Origin: Thioclava sediminum
GTDB taxonomy: Bacteria > Pseudomonadota > Alphaproteobacteria > Rhodobacterales > Rhodobacteraceae
NCBI RefSeq assembly: GCF_002020355.1
Contig: NZ_MPZV01000004.1
Span: forward strand, 394,821-458,820
Direction of reading: 5' to 3'
DNA length: 64,000 bases
Part shown: piece after piece, positions 8,886 to 18,253 of the stretch
How the letters are laid out: each line of letters starts with the position of its first letter
Position numbering within the stretch: the first letter of the stretch is position 1
The notes under the pieces: generated by a model
What the model was told of the DNA's origin: nothing
What the model saw: the letters and a program-made list of their open reading frames with translations, nothing else
Database searches by the model: none
Position numbers and translations under genes: made by a program

Positions 8886-9242
8886 ATGATCCCAGCCCTG
8901 TCCCTGATCCTCGCCTGCCAACTCGCTGGCGAGATCCTGTCCCGCGCGTTGCAACTGCCGCTTCCCGGCCCGGTTCTGGGGATGATCTTCCTGCTGATCG
9001 CAATGAGCGTCTCGGGCAAGGTGCAGCAGATCGTGCGCCCCACGGGCCAATTCGTGTTGCAACACCTGTCGCTTCTCTTCGTGCCGGCGGGCGTGGGGAT
9101 CGTCGCGCATCTTGGTGCGCTTCGCGAGCATGGGATGGGGCTGGCGGTGGCGCTGGTGATCTCGACCATGCTGGCGATCGTGGTCGGGGCGGCGGCCTTC
9201 GTCGCGGTGGCGAAGCTGACCCGGAGCGATGCCGATGACTGA
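8886..9242 (+). CDS. CidA/LrgA family holin-like membrane protein
   Basis: A 118-residue membrane protein with four predicted helices, starting IPALSLILACQLAGE and containing LQLPLPGPVLGMIFLL, the conserved Pro-Gly-rich segment of the family. CidA/LrgA proteins were described as holin/antiholin-like modulators of murein hydrolase activity, and in several bacteria LrgA/B act in pyruvate uptake. It overlaps the cidB-type gene by a few bases and forms a two-gene operon with it. The 240-base gap to smc carries the divergent promoters; I see no clear operator. Confidence 0.87.
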   Translation: MIPALSLILACQLAGEILSRALQLPLPGPVLGMIFLLIAMSVSGKVQQIVRPTGQFVLQHLSLLFVPAGVGIVAHLGALREHGMGLAVALVISTMLAIVVGAAAFVAVAKLTRSDADD

Positions 9243-9951
9243 TCCGTTCAAGCTCTGGTCCTACCTGTCCTCCGAACCGCTCTTGTGGCTGTGGGCGACG
9301 CTGATCGCCTATTGGATCGGGGATACGATCTTCAGGCGCGTGAACCGCAGCCCCTTCGCCAATCCGGTGATGATCGCGGTGGTGATCCTCGGCGCGGTGC
9401 TCCTGATGACGGGCACGCCCTATCAGCGCTATTTCGACGGGGCGCAATTCGTGCACTTCATGCTGGGCCCGGCGACGGTCTGTCTCGCGGTGCCGCTGCA
9501 TGCGAACCTGCCGAAAGTGAAACGCGCGCTTCTGCCGATCGCGGCAGGGCTGATCGCGGGGTCGGTCACGGCCATCGTCTCGGTTCTGGCGATTGCAAAG
9601 GCGATGGGCGCGGGGCCTGAACTGCTCGCCTCGCTCGCGCCGAAATCGGTGACGGCCCCGGTGGCCATCGGGATTTCGCAATCGCTTGGTGGCGAGCCTT
9701 CGCTGACAGCCGCGCTGGTGATCCTGACGGGTATGATCGGGGCGATCACGGTGACGCCGATGCTCAACCTGCTGGGTTTTCGCGACTGGCGGGCGCGGGG
9801 CTTCGCGGTGGGCGTCGCGGCGCATGGGATCGGAACGGCGCGCGCTTTTCAGGTGCATGAGACCGCGGGCGCCTTTGCGTCCATCGGCATGGGGCTGAAC
9901 GCGGTGCTGACCGCTTTCCTCGCGCCGGTGGTGCTGAGCTACTTCGGTTAA
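9235..9951 (+). CDS. CidB/LrgB family membrane protein
   Basis: A 238-residue partner of the preceding CidA-like protein, with about eight hydrophobic helices. The family block LAPKSVTAPVAIGISQSLGG (about 136-155) and AHGIGTARAF near 200 are diagnostic of LrgB. The ATG at 9235 is preferred over the one at 9229 because GGAG ends eight bases before it, whereas it is only two bases before 9229. It overlaps the cidA stop by eight bases, so expression is coupled. Role by family: autolysis control or small-carboxylate (pyruvate) transport. Confidence 0.87.
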   Translation: MTDPFKLWSYLSSEPLLWLWATLIAYWIGDTIFRRVNRSPFANPVMIAVVILGAVLLMTGTPYQRYFDGAQFVHFMLGPATVCLAVPLHANLPKVKRALLPIAAGLIAGSVTAIVSVLAIAKAMGAGPELLASLAPKSVTAPVAIGISQSLGGEPSLTAALVILTGMIGAITVTPMLNLLGFRDWRARGFAVGVAAHGIGTARAFQVHETAGAFASIGMGLNAVLTAFLAPVVLSYFG

Positions 9952-9961
9952 TCGACTTCCG

Positions 9962-10618
9962 TCAGTATTGGCGCGGCGGGCGCGCCTTGTAGACCGGAAG
10001 CTTCCAGCCGAAACGCAGCGATCCGGCCCGCAGCGCAAAGGTCACGCCGCCGCAGATCAACAGCGCGATCAGCGTATCCGCCCCGAGCGCCGTCGCGATT
10101 ACCGCGCTCATGGCCCCGGCAAACGCGCAGGACAGATACAGCTCGCCCTGTTTGAGAACCAGCGGCACCTCGTTGCAGACCACGTCGCGCATCAGGCCGC
10201 CGAACGTGCCGGTGGCGATGCCCATGATCAGCACGATCACCGGCCCATGCTCCAGCCGCATCGTGATCGCGACGCCTGCAGGCACTGCCACCGCCAAGGC
10301 GCAGGCATCGAGCCACAGCAGCGCGCGGTAGCGGCTTTCCAGAAGATGCGCGGTGAAGAAGACGACCACCGCCGCCCCCGCTGCGATCAGCACATAGGTG
10401 GGATCGCCAACCCAGAAGACCGGGTCGCGGCCCAGAAGCAGATCGCGCAGCGTGCCGCCGCCGATAGCGGTGAGCGCGGCAATGAAGATGAAGCCCACGA
10501 GGTCGAGCTGCTGGCGTGAGGCGACCAGCGCCCCGGTCAGTGCGAAGACCAGCACCGAGGCATAATCCAGCGCAGCGCCCAAGGGAAATTCCCCCAGCCA
10601 GTCGGGCAGGGCGGTCAT
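9962..10618 (-). CDS. Trimeric intracellular cation channel (TRIC/UPF0126) family protein
   Basis: A 218-residue inner-membrane protein made of two repeats of three helices plus a seventh helix. Both glycine-rich kinks of the family are visible: [16 protein letters not shown] and [16 protein letters not shown], each with the GG..RD pattern that lines the pore. Prokaryotic TRIC homologues form K+/Na+ channels in vitro; YadS-type members have been linked to glycine uptake. ATG at 10618 overlaps the rnhA stop as ATGA, which rules out the longer reading frame. The 3' end nearly abuts the convergent cidB-type gene with no clear terminator. Confidence 0.9.
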   Translation of the reverse strand: MTALPDWLGEFPLGAALDYASVLVFALTGALVASRQQLDLVGFIFIAALTAIGGGTLRDLLLGRDPVFWVGDPTYVLIAAGAAVVVFFTAHLLESRYRALLWLDACALAVAVPAGVAITMRLEHGPVIVLIMGIATGTFGGLMRDVVCNEVPLVLKQGELYLSCAFAGAMSAVIATALGADTLIALLICGGVTFALRAGSLRFGWKLPVYKARPPRQY

Positions 10619-11079
10619 TTTTGCTTGGCCGGTTTGAAGGGCTCCATCCCGGCGCGGGCCAGCTCGTCGGCGCGCTCGTTCTCGGGGTGGCCCGCATGGC
10701 CCTTGATCCATTCCCACGTCACGTTGTGGCGGCGCTGCGCCTCGTCGAGCCGCTGCCAGAGATCGACATTCTTCACCGGCTTCTTCGCCGCGGTCTTCCA
10801 GCCGTTGCGTTTCCAGCCGTGGATCCAGCCGGTCACGCCGTTCTTCACGTAAGCGGAGTCGGTGGTAATCGTGATCGCGGTGTCGCGGGTCAGGGTCTCC
10901 AGCGCGTTGATCGCGGCCAGAAGCTCCATCCGGTTATTGGTGGTTTCGGCCTCGCCGCCCTTCAGCTCGCGCTCCTTGACGACGCTTTCGCCATCCATCG
11001 CGCGCATCAAGACGCCCCAGCCGCCGGGGCCGGGATTGCCGCTGCAGGCGCCATCGGTCCATGCGTAAAGCTCAGGCAT
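10615..11079 (-). CDS. rnhA: Ribonuclease HI
   Basis: This 154-residue enzyme cuts RNA in RNA:DNA hybrids (R-loops, Okazaki primers). The metal-binding set is complete: D9 ([16 protein letters not shown]), E52 (NNRMELLA), D74 (TDSAYV) and D138 (ERADELA), plus the catalytic histidine H128 in [11 protein letters not shown]. The start [10 protein letters not shown] at 11079 overlaps the end of the GST gene by eight bases; a longer in-frame extension lacks homology. The end overlaps the TRIC gene start, so GST-rnhA-TRIC form a tight operon. Confidence 0.96.
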   Translation of the reverse strand: MPELYAWTDGACSGNPGPGGWGVLMRAMDGESVVKERELKGGEAETTNNRMELLAAINALETLTRDTAITITTDSAYVKNGVTGWIHGWKRNGWKTAAKKPVKNVDLWQRLDEAQRRHNVTWEWIKGHAGHPENERADELARAGMEPFKPAKQK

Positions 11080-11677
11080 CGAGACCCACATAGCCGTCGA
11101 GCGCTGCGATCCGGTCGAGCCAGCGGCGCAGCGCCGGGAAGGGCTCGAGATCATAGCCGCCGCGGGTCTCGGCGGTATGGGTGTAGGCGTAAAGGCAGAT
11201 ATCGGCGAGGCTCATCTTGTCGCCCGCGAGCCAATCGGCCTGCTCCAGTCGCTGCTCCATGATGCCCAAGAGGACGTGGCCGCGCACTTCCAGCGCGTCG
11301 AGCGTCTCCTGCGTGCGCTCATGCGCGCGATGCGGATAGCACAGGATTGCGGCGCGCACGGCGATGACGCCCTCGTGCTGGTTCTGCTCCCAGAACATCC
11401 ACGACAGCATCTGCGCGCGGGCGAAACGGTCCTCGGGGATAAAGCGCGAGCCCTCGCCGAGATAGGTAAGGATCGCGTTGGACTCCGCGAGCACCCGCCC
11501 GTCGTCGAGATGCAGCGCCGGCGCCCGGCCGAAGGGCAGCGCGCCGCTTTCATGAGCTTCGGCCAAGGCGTCGGTGTCATACTCGACATCGATCTTGTCG
11601 TAGCTCTGGCCCAGCAGCGCCATCAGCAGACGCACCTTGTAGCTGTTGCCCGAGGAGGGCATCGAATAAAGCTTCAT
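11072..11677 (-). CDS. Glutathione S-transferase family protein
   Basis: A 201-residue cytosolic protein. The N-terminal thioredoxin-like half opens [20 protein letters not shown], where the serines are candidate glutathione-activating residues, and continues to the GSH-binding [22 protein letters not shown] (E and S of the ESNAI motif). The all-helical C-terminal half has the N-capping-box region [17 protein letters not shown]. GSTs conjugate glutathione to electrophiles or reduce disulphides; the substrate here is unknown. It is followed, with overlap, by rnhA. Confidence 0.9.
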   Translation of the reverse strand: MKLYSMPSSGNSYKVRLLMALLGQSYDKIDVEYDTDALAEAHESGALPFGRAPALHLDDGRVLAESNAILTYLGEGSRFIPEDRFARAQMLSWMFWEQNQHEGVIAVRAAILCYPHRAHERTQETLDALEVRGHVLLGIMEQRLEQADWLAGDKMSLADICLYAYTHTAETRGGYDLEPFPALRRWLDRIAALDGYVGLDA

Positions 11678-11681
11678 CTCG

Positions 11682-12110
11682 TTACGTCCTTACAAGCGCG
11701 ATCAGGCAGGCGACGACGACGACCGTCAGGCCGATGCGCAGTTTGAGCCACCAGCGCGGCGTATGGCCGAATTTCTGGAACAACCAGTCGAGCGGCAAGA
11801 GCGCGAGGAAGCCCAGAATCAGCACGAAATTCACCGGCATCCCGAGCGCCACGAAGGCGATGAAGAAGATTACCGGAGCGACGGCGAGGAAATAGCCGGT
11901 CTCCCATTCCGCGCTTGCGGCGAAGCCCCAGAGGCTGCCCGCCATGAAGCAGAAGATCATCAGGCCATAGGCGAGCACCGCCACACGCGGGTCCGCTATG
12001 AAGGCGAATTGGCCGGTCTGCACGACCAGCACGCCCCAGAGAAACGGGATCAGCCCGGTAAGGCCAAGGAGCAAAGCGCCGCCGGGGATTTTCGGGCCGA
12101 TTTCGCGCAT
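11682..12110 (-). CDS. DUF3429 family membrane protein
   Basis: A 142-residue hydrophobic protein with about five membrane helices. It has the DUF3429 pattern: a GLIPF stretch in helix 1, SLWGFAASAEW in the middle loop, and a C-terminal TPRWWLKLRIGLTVVV. Function is unknown for the family, which is common in proteobacteria. The ATG shares one base with the ispH stop codon (TGATG); an in-frame GTG lies one codon earlier. It stands in the ispH-DUF3429-GST run. No catalytic motif is apparent. Confidence 0.8.
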   Translation of the reverse strand: MREIGPKIPGGALLLGLTGLIPFLWGVLVVQTGQFAFIADPRVAVLAYGLMIFCFMAGSLWGFAASAEWETGYFLAVAPVIFFIAFVALGMPVNFVLILGFLALLPLDWLFQKFGHTPRWWLKLRIGLTVVVVACLIALVRT

Positions 12111-13057
12111 CACGACGCCTCTCTCAGAACGCGGGGCACCTTGAATTCGATGTCCTCGCGGGCGGTTTCGATCTGGTCGACGGTCAGGTCATAGCGCTGG
12201 CGGAAGGCGTCGATCACCTCGTCGATCAGCACTTCCGGCGCGCTCGCGCCCGCGGTCACGCCGACCGTCTGCACCCCCTCCAGCGCGCGCCAGTCGATAT
12301 CCGCGGCGCGCTGCACCAGCTGCGAATAGGCGCAGCCCGAGGCTTTGCCGACCTCGACCAGACGGCGCGAGTTGGACGAGTTCGGCGCGCCGATCACGAG
12401 CAGCGCGTCGATCTGATCGGCCATCGCCTTCACCGATGCCTGACGGTTGGTGGTGGCGTAGCAGATGTCTTCCTTGGCGGGGCCGACGATCTTCGGGAAC
12501 CGGTCCTGCAGCGCGGCCACGATCGCCGCCGTGTCATCGACCGACAGCGTGGTTTGGGTGATGAAGGCCAGCCTATCGGGATCGCGCGGCGTGATCTTGG
12601 CCACATCCTCGACCGTCTCGACCAGCAGCACCTCGCCATCGGGCAGCTGCCCCATCGTGCCCAGCACTTCCGGGTGGCCCGCATGGCCGATCATGACCAT
12701 CTGCAGCCCCTCGTTCGAGTGCCGCTCGGCTTCCTTGTGGACCTTGCTCACCAGCGGGCAGGTCGCGTCGACATAGATCATCTCGCGCCGCGAGGCCTCG
12801 GCGGGCACCGATTTCGGCACGCCATGGGCCGAGAAGATCACCGGCCGGTCATCAGGGCATTCGTCGAGTTCTTCCACGAAGACCGCGCCTTGATCGCGCA
12901 GGCTGTCGACGACGTATTTGTTATGGACGATCTCGTGGCGCACATAGACCGGTGCGCCCCATTTCTCGATCGCCATCTCGACGATCTTGATCGCCCGGTC
13001 GACGCCCGCGCAAAAGCCGCGCGGGGCCGCCAGATAAAGGGTCAGGGAGGGTTTCAT
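12110..13057 (-). CDS. ispH: 4-hydroxy-3-methylbut-2-enyl diphosphate reductase
   Basis: This 315-residue iron-sulphur enzyme makes IPP and DMAPP in the last step of the MEP isoprenoid pathway. The three cluster cysteines are present: C16 ([13 protein letters not shown]), C100 ([14 protein letters not shown]) and C199 ([10 protein letters not shown]). H41, H77 and H123-H128 are near the expected substrate-binding positions, and [14 protein letters not shown] holds the conserved E130. Length is standard. It is coupled to the DUF3429 gene downstream. Confidence 0.97.
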   Translation of the reverse strand: MKPSLTLYLAAPRGFCAGVDRAIKIVEMAIEKWGAPVYVRHEIVHNKYVVDSLRDQGAVFVEELDECPDDRPVIFSAHGVPKSVPAEASRREMIYVDATCPLVSKVHKEAERHSNEGLQMVMIGHAGHPEVLGTMGQLPDGEVLLVETVEDVAKITPRDPDRLAFITQTTLSVDDTAAIVAALQDRFPKIVGPAKEDICYATTNRQASVKAMADQIDALLVIGAPNSSNSRRLVEVGKASGCAYSQLVQRAADIDWRALEGVQTVGVTAGASAPEVLIDEVIDAFRQRYDLTVDQIETAREDIEFKVPRVLREAS

Positions 13058-13117
13058 CGCGCGCTCCTTTGTTCGGGTTCAGACCTAAAGCCCCGTCCGC
13101 CTCGCGTCCAGAGGCGA

Positions 13118-13564
13118 TCAGCTTGCGAGTTTGATCGCTTCCGCCGTCAGCCAGGCCAGTACCGCGTAACGTCCGGCTTTGGCCACGAAGACCAGCGGAA
13201 TGAAGAGCCAGAGCGACATGCGCAGGATGCCGGAGATCAGGCAGATCAGATCGCCGCCGGGCGCCCAACTCAGCAACAGCAGGCCGATCCCCCAGCGCTC
13301 GAACCAGCGATGGCCGCGCGCGAGCTGCGCTTCGGTCGCGGGAAACCATTTGCGGTCTTTCCAGTGGGTGACGCCCAGTCCGATCACGTAGGTGACGAGC
13401 GAGCCGATCGTGTTTCCCACGGCGGCGATGAGGATCATCAGCCAGATATTTTGGGTGCCAAGCGTCTGCAGCGCGACGAATACGAGCTCCGACTGGAACG
13501 GGATCGGCGTCGCCGCCAGAAGCGCCGAGACGAAGAGGCCAAAGAGGGAAACGTTTTCGAGCAT
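13118..13564 (-). CDS. YqaA family (VTT/DedA-like) membrane protein
   Basis: A 148-residue inner-membrane protein beginning MLENVSLFGLFVSALLAATP. It has the conserved ATPIPFQSELVFVAL segment, GNTIGSLVTYVIGLG, and the WAPGGDLICLISGILRM block of the SNARE-associated/VTT superfamily. Related DedA proteins act in lipid-carrier translocation and membrane homeostasis, but no specific role is known for YqaA. ATG at 13564 has GGAAGG seven bases upstream and is preferred over the ATG at 13606, which overlaps a hairpin. Confidence 0.83.
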   Translation of the reverse strand: MLENVSLFGLFVSALLAATPIPFQSELVFVALQTLGTQNIWLMILIAAVGNTIGSLVTYVIGLGVTHWKDRKWFPATEAQLARGHRWFERWGIGLLLLSWAPGGDLICLISGILRMSLWLFIPLVFVAKAGRYAVLAWLTAEAIKLAS

Positions 13565-13585
13565 CAGGCCTTCCGCAATGACAAA

Positions 13586-13610
13586 GGGCGCGCAGGTGAT
13601 CTGCACGCCC
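13586..13610 (-). terminator. Probable terminator of the NYN gene
   Basis: gggcg-c-gcag / ctgc-a-cgccc forms a nine-pair stem with one mismatch and a five-base loop, 38 bases after the NYN stop codon. On the minus strand it is followed by TTTGTCATT, a weak T tract. Confidence 0.5.
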
Positions 13611-13647
13611 CTTCAAGCACGAATTACGGGTCGCGTCAGGCCCCGGA

Positions 13648-14211
13648 TCAGCTGTCGTCGCCGTTCTCGTCCTCGCGCGGCTCACGCGGCGGGCGACCGA
13701 TCACTTCGCGCAGCGCGTCGAGTTCGATGAAATTGTCGGCCTGACGGCGCAGCTCGTCGGCGATCATCGGCGGCTGCGAGCGGATCGTCGAGACGACCGA
13801 GACGCGGCAGCCCTGACGCTGAAGGCTTTCGATCAGCGGGCGGAAATCACCATCGCCGGAGAACAGCACGATATGATCGAGGCGCGGTGCGAGTTCCATC
13901 GCATCGACGGCCAGCTCGATATCCATGTTGCCCTTCACCTTCCGGCGACCCATGGAATCCGTGTATTCCTTGGCCGGTTTGGTGACCATCGCGAATCCAT
14001 TGTAATTCAGCCAATCCACGAGCGGTCGGATCGGCGAATATTCTTCACTCTCCAGAAGAGCGGTGTAATAGAACGCGCGGACGAGTTTGCCGCGACGTTC
14101 AAATTCTTGTCTCAACAGCTTGTAATCAATATCAAAGCCAAGCGCCTTGGCGGCCGCATAGAGATTAGATCCGTCAATGAACAGGGCGAGCCGTTCGTCC
14201 TTGTAGAACAT
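13648..14211 (-). CDS. NYN/PIN-fold protein (LabA/DUF88 family), putative ribonuclease
   Basis: A 187-residue protein of the LabA/DUF88 group of NYN (Nedd4-BP1, YacP) nucleases. Acidic motif residues are visible: ALFIDGSNLYAAAK near 10-24, the central GNMDIELAVDAME near 91-104, and LFSGDGDFRPLIESL near 112-127. These match the metal-binding aspartates of PIN-like RNases, so RNA cleavage is likely but the target is unknown. ATG at 14211 has GAGGA five to six bases upstream. The C-terminus is a charged, acidic tail. It is divergent from folK. Confidence 0.87.
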   Translation of the reverse strand: MFYKDERLALFIDGSNLYAAAKALGFDIDYKLLRQEFERRGKLVRAFYYTALLESEEYSPIRPLVDWLNYNGFAMVTKPAKEYTDSMGRRKVKGNMDIELAVDAMELAPRLDHIVLFSGDGDFRPLIESLQRQGCRVSVVSTIRSQPPMIADELRRQADNFIELDALREVIGRPPREPREDENGDDS

Positions 14212-14361
14212 ACAGTCCTCTTGCACAGGTAGGGTGGACCAGTTCGCGCAGGTGCCGATACGGAAAGTATAGCCGCATCAATTGTGTTGCACAGGCGGGG
14301 AGGGCCGACCAGATTTATCTAGGACATATCGCATTTCGCGAGGGAAACGGAATCTGTCTTT

Positions 14362-14922
14362 ATGGACACTAACTATTTGGTCGCTTTCGGGGCGAATCTA
14401 CCAAGCCAATTCGGGTCTCCTCGCACTACGCTCTGCGCCGCGATCGAGCGGCTCGAGCAATTGGGGTTTTCCTTGGTTGCCGCCAGTCGGTTCTGGTCGA
14501 CGCCTGCCGTTCCCGAAGGGTCCGGTCCCGATTTCGTGAACGCTTGTTGCAAAATGCGAAGCAGTTTGCAACCGCGCGATGCGCTCGCGCAACTTCATGG
14601 AGTCGAAGAAGAATTTGGCCGTGTGCGGGAAGGTCGTTGGAGCGCGCGTGTTGTCGATATCGACCTGATCGCCTCGGAGGATCGGGTTCTGCCGGATCGC
14701 GAGAGCTTTCTGCGCTGGAAGAACCTTCCGCCGGAGGCGCAGCAGCGCGAGGCTCCGACCGACCTGATCCTGCCGCATCCGCGCTTGCAGGACAGGGCCT
14801 TCGTGCTGATTCCCTTGGCCGAAATCGCGCCGCTCTGGCGCCACCCGATCACGGGCGACAGCGTGATGGAAATGCTCGCCGCCCTTCCCGAGGCGGAAAA
14901 ATCCCCGATTTCCCCTCTGTAA
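14362..14922 (+). CDS. folK: 2-amino-4-hydroxy-6-hydroxymethyldihydropteridine pyrophosphokinase
   Basis: A 186-residue enzyme that transfers pyrophosphate from ATP to hydroxymethyldihydropterin in folate synthesis. Diagnostic blocks are LVAFGANLPS (GANL) near 6-15, the FWSTPAVPEGSGPDFVNACC segment near 44-63, EEEFGRVREGRWSARVVDID (R..W..R..D.D; magnesium-binding aspartates) near 81-100, and LPHPRLQDRAFVLIPLAE near 138-155. It is about 25 residues longer than E. coli HPPK because of an insertion around 103-133. It stands alone with a promoter in the 150-base gap shared with the divergent NYN gene. Confidence 0.95.
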   Translation: MDTNYLVAFGANLPSQFGSPRTTLCAAIERLEQLGFSLVAASRFWSTPAVPEGSGPDFVNACCKMRSSLQPRDALAQLHGVEEEFGRVREGRWSARVVDIDLIASEDRVLPDRESFLRWKNLPPEAQQREAPTDLILPHPRLQDRAFVLIPLAEIAPLWRHPITGDSVMEMLAALPEAEKSPISPL

Positions 14923-14958
14923 CGTGGTCAAAACCCTGCGGACGGGCCGGATGGGCGC

Positions 14959-14987
14959 TTGTGTTTCTGCACTGCAAAGCCTAAGTA
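14959..14987 (+). promoter_or_regulatory. Sigma-70-type promoter candidate for rpoZ-rsh
   Basis: TTGTGT (-35) and TAAGTA (-10) are separated by exactly 17 bases, 34 bases upstream of the rpoZ start, in the short gap after folK. This fits vegetative promoter spacing. Confidence 0.55.
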
Positions 14988-15020
14988 GGGCCCTCAATCC
15001 GAGTTCTTCTGGAGAGATTC

Positions 15021-15377
15021 ATGGCCCGCGTGACGGTTGAAGATTGCGTTGACAAGGTTCCGAACCGCTTCGAGCTGGTAATGCTCGCTTCGCATCGTGC
15101 CCGCGAAATCGCTGCTGGCGCTCCCCTCACGGTCGAGCGTGACAACGATAAAAACCCCGTCGTCGCTCTGCGCGAAATCGCCGAGGAGACCCAATCGGCC
15201 GAGGATCTGCGTGAGCGTCTCATCGAGAGCAACCAGACCCAGATCGAGGTCGACGAGCCCGAAGAGGACTCGATGGCGATGCTCATGGGTGGCGAGAGCC
15301 CCGATCGTGCCGTCGAAGACGACATGAGCGAAGAGCGTATGCTGCGCGCGCTGATGGACGCGCAGGGGCGCGAGTAA
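15021..15377 (+). CDS. rpoZ: DNA-directed RNA polymerase omega subunit
   Basis: A 118-residue subunit that chaperones beta-prime assembly and contributes to the ppGpp site. [20 protein letters not shown] and the following RAREI block are characteristic of alphaproteobacterial omega, followed by [12 protein letters not shown]. The C-terminal half is acidic and variable. It directly precedes rsh with a 27-base gap, so omega and the (p)ppGpp enzyme are probably co-transcribed, a pairing that suits the role of omega in the stringent response. Confidence 0.97.
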   Translation: MARVTVEDCVDKVPNRFELVMLASHRAREIAAGAPLTVERDNDKNPVVALREIAEETQSAEDLRERLIESNQTQIEVDEPEEDSMAMLMGGESPDRAVEDDMSEERMLRALMDAQGRE

Positions 15378-15404
15378 TCCACTGATTGGCTGGAACGAGC
15401 GCGA

Positions 15405-17537
15405 ATGATCGACGTCGAAGACCTGATCGCGCTCGTCCGCAATTATAATCCCAAGACCGATGCGGATCTGATCCGGAAGGCCTATGCCTACGGAAAAGAC
15501 ATGCATGAAGGGCAGTTCCGGCATTCGGGCGAGCCCTATTTTTCGCATCCTGTCGCGGTGGCGGCGATCCTGACCGAGCAGCGTCTGGATGATGCGACAA
15601 TCATCACCGCCCTTCTGCACGACACGATCGAAGACACACGCTCGACCTATGGCGAAGTGTCCGAGATGTTTGGCGAGCAGATCGCCGAGCTGGTCGATGG
15701 CGTCACCAAGCTGACCAACCTGCAACTCTCGAACGCGGCCTCGAAGCAGGCGGAGAACTTCCGCAAGCTGTTCATGGCGATGTCGAAAGACCTGCGGGTG
15801 ATCCTCGTGAAGCTCGCCGACCGTCTGCACAACATGCGCACGATCCGCTCGATGCGGGCCGAGAAGCAGGCGCAGAAAGCGCGCGAGACGATGGAGATCT
15901 ACGCGCCGCTCGCAGGTCGGATGGGTATGCAATGGATGCGCGAGGAGCTCGAAGACCTCGCCTTCAAGGTGCTCAACCCCGAGGCACGCACCTCGATCAT
16001 CCGCCGCTTCGTCAGCCTGCAGAAGGAAACCGGCGATGTGATCCCGAAGATCACCGCCGACATCCGCGCGCTGCTCGAAGACGAGGACATCGACGCCGAC
16101 GTCTTCGGTCGCGCGAAGCGGCCCTATTCGATCTGGCGCAAGATGGAGGAGAAACAGCTCACCTTCTCGCGCCTGTCGGATATCTACGGTTTCCGCGTCA
16201 TTACCCGCACCGAGATGGATTGCTACCGGGTGCTGGGTCTGATCCACCACCGCTGGCGCGCGGTGCCGACCCGGTTCAAGGATTACATCAGCCAGCCGAA
16301 GACCAACGGCTACCGCTCGATTCACACCACCGTTTCGGGGCGTGACGGCAAGCGCGTCGAGGTGCAGATCCGCACCCGGCAGATGCACGAAGTGGCCGAG
16401 GCCGGCGTCGCGGCGCACTGGTCATATCGCGACGGCGAGCGGGCGCAGAACCCCTTCGCGGTCGATCCAGCGAAATGGCTCGCCTCGCTCAGCGAGCGGT
16501 TCTCGGACCCCGATGGCGACGGCGATCACGACGAGTTTCTCGAGAACGTCAAACTCGAGATGTATTCCGATCAGGTCTTCTGCTTCACCCCGAAAGGCGA
16601 TGTGGTGAAGCTGCCGAAAGGCGCGACCCCGATCGATTTCGCCTATGCGATCCACACGCGGATCGGAAATAGCTGCGTCGGCGCCAAGGTCGACGGCATC
16701 CGCGTGCCGCTCTGGACCCGGCTGAAGAATGGCCAGTCGGTCGAGGTGATCACCGCCTCGGGCCAGCGTCCGCAGCTGACCTGGCTCGATATAGTGGCGA
16801 CCGGGCGCGCCAAGGCCGCGATCCGCAAATCGCTGCGCGAGGAAGATCGCGACCGCTTCATCAAGCTGGGGCAGGAACTGGCGCGTGTGGCCTTCGAACA
16901 TGTCGGCCGCCGCGTGACCGACAAGGCGCTGCGCACGGCCGGCAAGGCGCTGGGGATCGGCGATCAGGACGAGGTTCTCGCCCGGCTCGGCTCTGCGGAA
17001 CTGGCGGCCTCGGATGTGCTCGACGCGCTGTATCCCGAGCTCGCCCAACGCCGCGAAGGCACCGAGATCGAGCCGACCCGCGCCGTTCTGGGACTCGGCG
17101 CCGATCAGAGCTTCCGCCGCGCCGATTGTTGCCAGCCGCTGCCGGGCGAGCGCATCGTCGGCATCACCTATCGCGGCAAGGGCGTCGTGATCCACGCGAT
17201 CGATTGCCCCGCGCTCGAAGAGTTCGAGGATCAGCCCGAACGCTGGGTCGATCTGCATTGGAAGACCGGGCAACACCCGCCCGCCTACACCGCGACCCTG
17301 AAGGTCACGATCTCGAACGATGCGGGCGTGCTGGGACATATCTGCACATTGATCGGCCAGCAGAAGGCAAATATTTCGGACCTCGACTTTGTGGAGCGCA
17401 AGCCGGACTTCTATTCGGTTCTCGTCGAGGTCGAACTGTGCGATGCAGAACATATGCATCGCCTGCTTACCGCCTTGGAGGCGGAGAGCGACGTGGCACA
17501 GGTGGAGCGGATCAGAAACCTGTCGCGCAAACCCTGA
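15405..17537 (+). CDS. rsh: Bifunctional (p)ppGpp synthetase/hydrolase (RelA/SpoT homologue)
   Basis: A 710-residue stringent-response enzyme. The N-terminal HD hydrolase is intact: H48 (YFSHPVAVA), H72-D73 (ALLHDTIEDT) and E77-D78. The synthetase domain follows at about 235-340 with TRFKDYISQPKTNGYRSIHT. A TGS domain (FCFTPKGDVVKLPKGATPID) lies near 390-450 and a C-terminal ACT domain (TISNDAGVLGHICTLIGQQK) near 630-705. Both catalytic halves look functional, as expected for the single long RSH of alphaproteobacteria. It follows rpoZ, and the DUF2062 gene starts 35 bases after its stop. Confidence 0.96.
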   Translation: MIDVEDLIALVRNYNPKTDADLIRKAYAYGKDMHEGQFRHSGEPYFSHPVAVAAILTEQRLDDATIITALLHDTIEDTRSTYGEVSEMFGEQIAELVDGVTKLTNLQLSNAASKQAENFRKLFMAMSKDLRVILVKLADRLHNMRTIRSMRAEKQAQKARETMEIYAPLAGRMGMQWMREELEDLAFKVLNPEARTSIIRRFVSLQKETGDVIPKITADIRALLEDEDIDADVFGRAKRPYSIWRKMEEKQLTFSRLSDIYGFRVITRTEMDCYRVLGLIHHRWRAVPTRFKDYISQPKTNGYRSIHTTVSGRDGKRVEVQIRTRQMHEVAEAGVAAHWSYRDGERAQNPFAVDPAKWLASLSERFSDPDGDGDHDEFLENVKLEMYSDQVFCFTPKGDVVKLPKGATPIDFAYAIHTRIGNSCVGAKVDGIRVPLWTRLKNGQSVEVITASGQRPQLTWLDIVATGRAKAAIRKSLREEDRDRFIKLGQELARVAFEHVGRRVTDKALRTAGKALGIGDQDEVLARLGSAELAASDVLDALYPELAQRREGTEIEPTRAVLGLGADQSFRRADCCQPLPGERIVGITYRGKGVVIHAIDCPALEEFEDQPERWVDLHWKTGQHPPAYTATLKVTISNDAGVLGHICTLIGQQKANISDLDFVERKPDFYSVLVEVELCDAEHMHRLLTALEAESDVAQVERIRNLSRKP

Positions 17538-17571
17538 CGCACACGGCGCAGGGGGGAGAAAGGACGGCGGC

Positions 17572-18246
17572 GTGGTCTTCAGACGACGCGAAAAACGGGG
17601 GGTTTGGGCCAACCTGCGCGAGGCGATCTGGCCGCGTTCGGGCTGGTCCCGCGCTTTCCAATACGTCAAGCACAGGGTCAACCGGCTTCCCGACCGACCG
17701 CACCGGATCGCGCGTGGCGTCTGGGCGGGAGTCTTGGTTTCGTTCACGCCGCTGTTCGGATTTCACTTCGTTAGCGCTGCGGCCGTGGCCTGGATCATGC
17801 GCGGCAATATCCTCGCGGCGATCCTAGCGACGTTTTTCGGCAATCCGGTCACCTTCCCGATCATCGCGGTCTTCTCGACGAAGCTGGGGCACAAGATCCT
17901 TGGGGATCGCCTCGACCATGGAGGAGAGCCCGAAAGCCTGCTGCAGACCTTTCAGGCTGCGAGCCACGATCTGCTGCATAACTTCTGGGCGATGTTCACT
18001 CCCGAGCACGCGGAATGGAGCGGGCTGGAGCGGTTTTTCACCGATGTCTGGTTGCCCTATCTGATCGGCGGGATAGGTCCCGGCGTGATCGCGGCGACGA
18101 TCTGCTACTACGTGTCGCTGCCGATCATCACCGCCTATCAGAACCGGCGCCGCAGTAAGCTGAAGTCGCGGCTGGAGAAGATACGGGCGAAGATCAAGCG
18201 CGAGGAACGCGCGGCGGCGGGGAAGTCCGAGAACCCCGAAGACTGA
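17572..18246 (+). CDS. DUF2062 domain membrane protein
   Basis: A 224-residue protein. The family core is visible as PHRIARGVWAGVLVSFTPLF, FGFHFVSAAAVAWIMRGN and the FFGNPVTFPIIAVFSTKLG motif near residues 85-105, with two or three membrane helices and a basic C-terminal tail rich in K, R and E. Function is unknown. The start is a GTG at 17572 (VVFRRREKRGVWANL) with GGAG about a dozen bases upstream; the longer reading frame overlaps rsh and lacks homology. In related genomes pdxJ usually follows; here a convergent WGR gene follows eight bases later, so synteny breaks at this point. Confidence 0.83.
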   Translation: MVFRRREKRGVWANLREAIWPRSGWSRAFQYVKHRVNRLPDRPHRIARGVWAGVLVSFTPLFGFHFVSAAAVAWIMRGNILAAILATFFGNPVTFPIIAVFSTKLGHKILGDRLDHGGEPESLLQTFQAASHDLLHNFWAMFTPEHAEWSGLERFFTDVWLPYLIGGIGPGVIAATICYYVSLPIITAYQNRRRSKLKSRLEKIRAKIKREERAAAGKSENPED

Positions 18247-18253
18247 GTAGGGC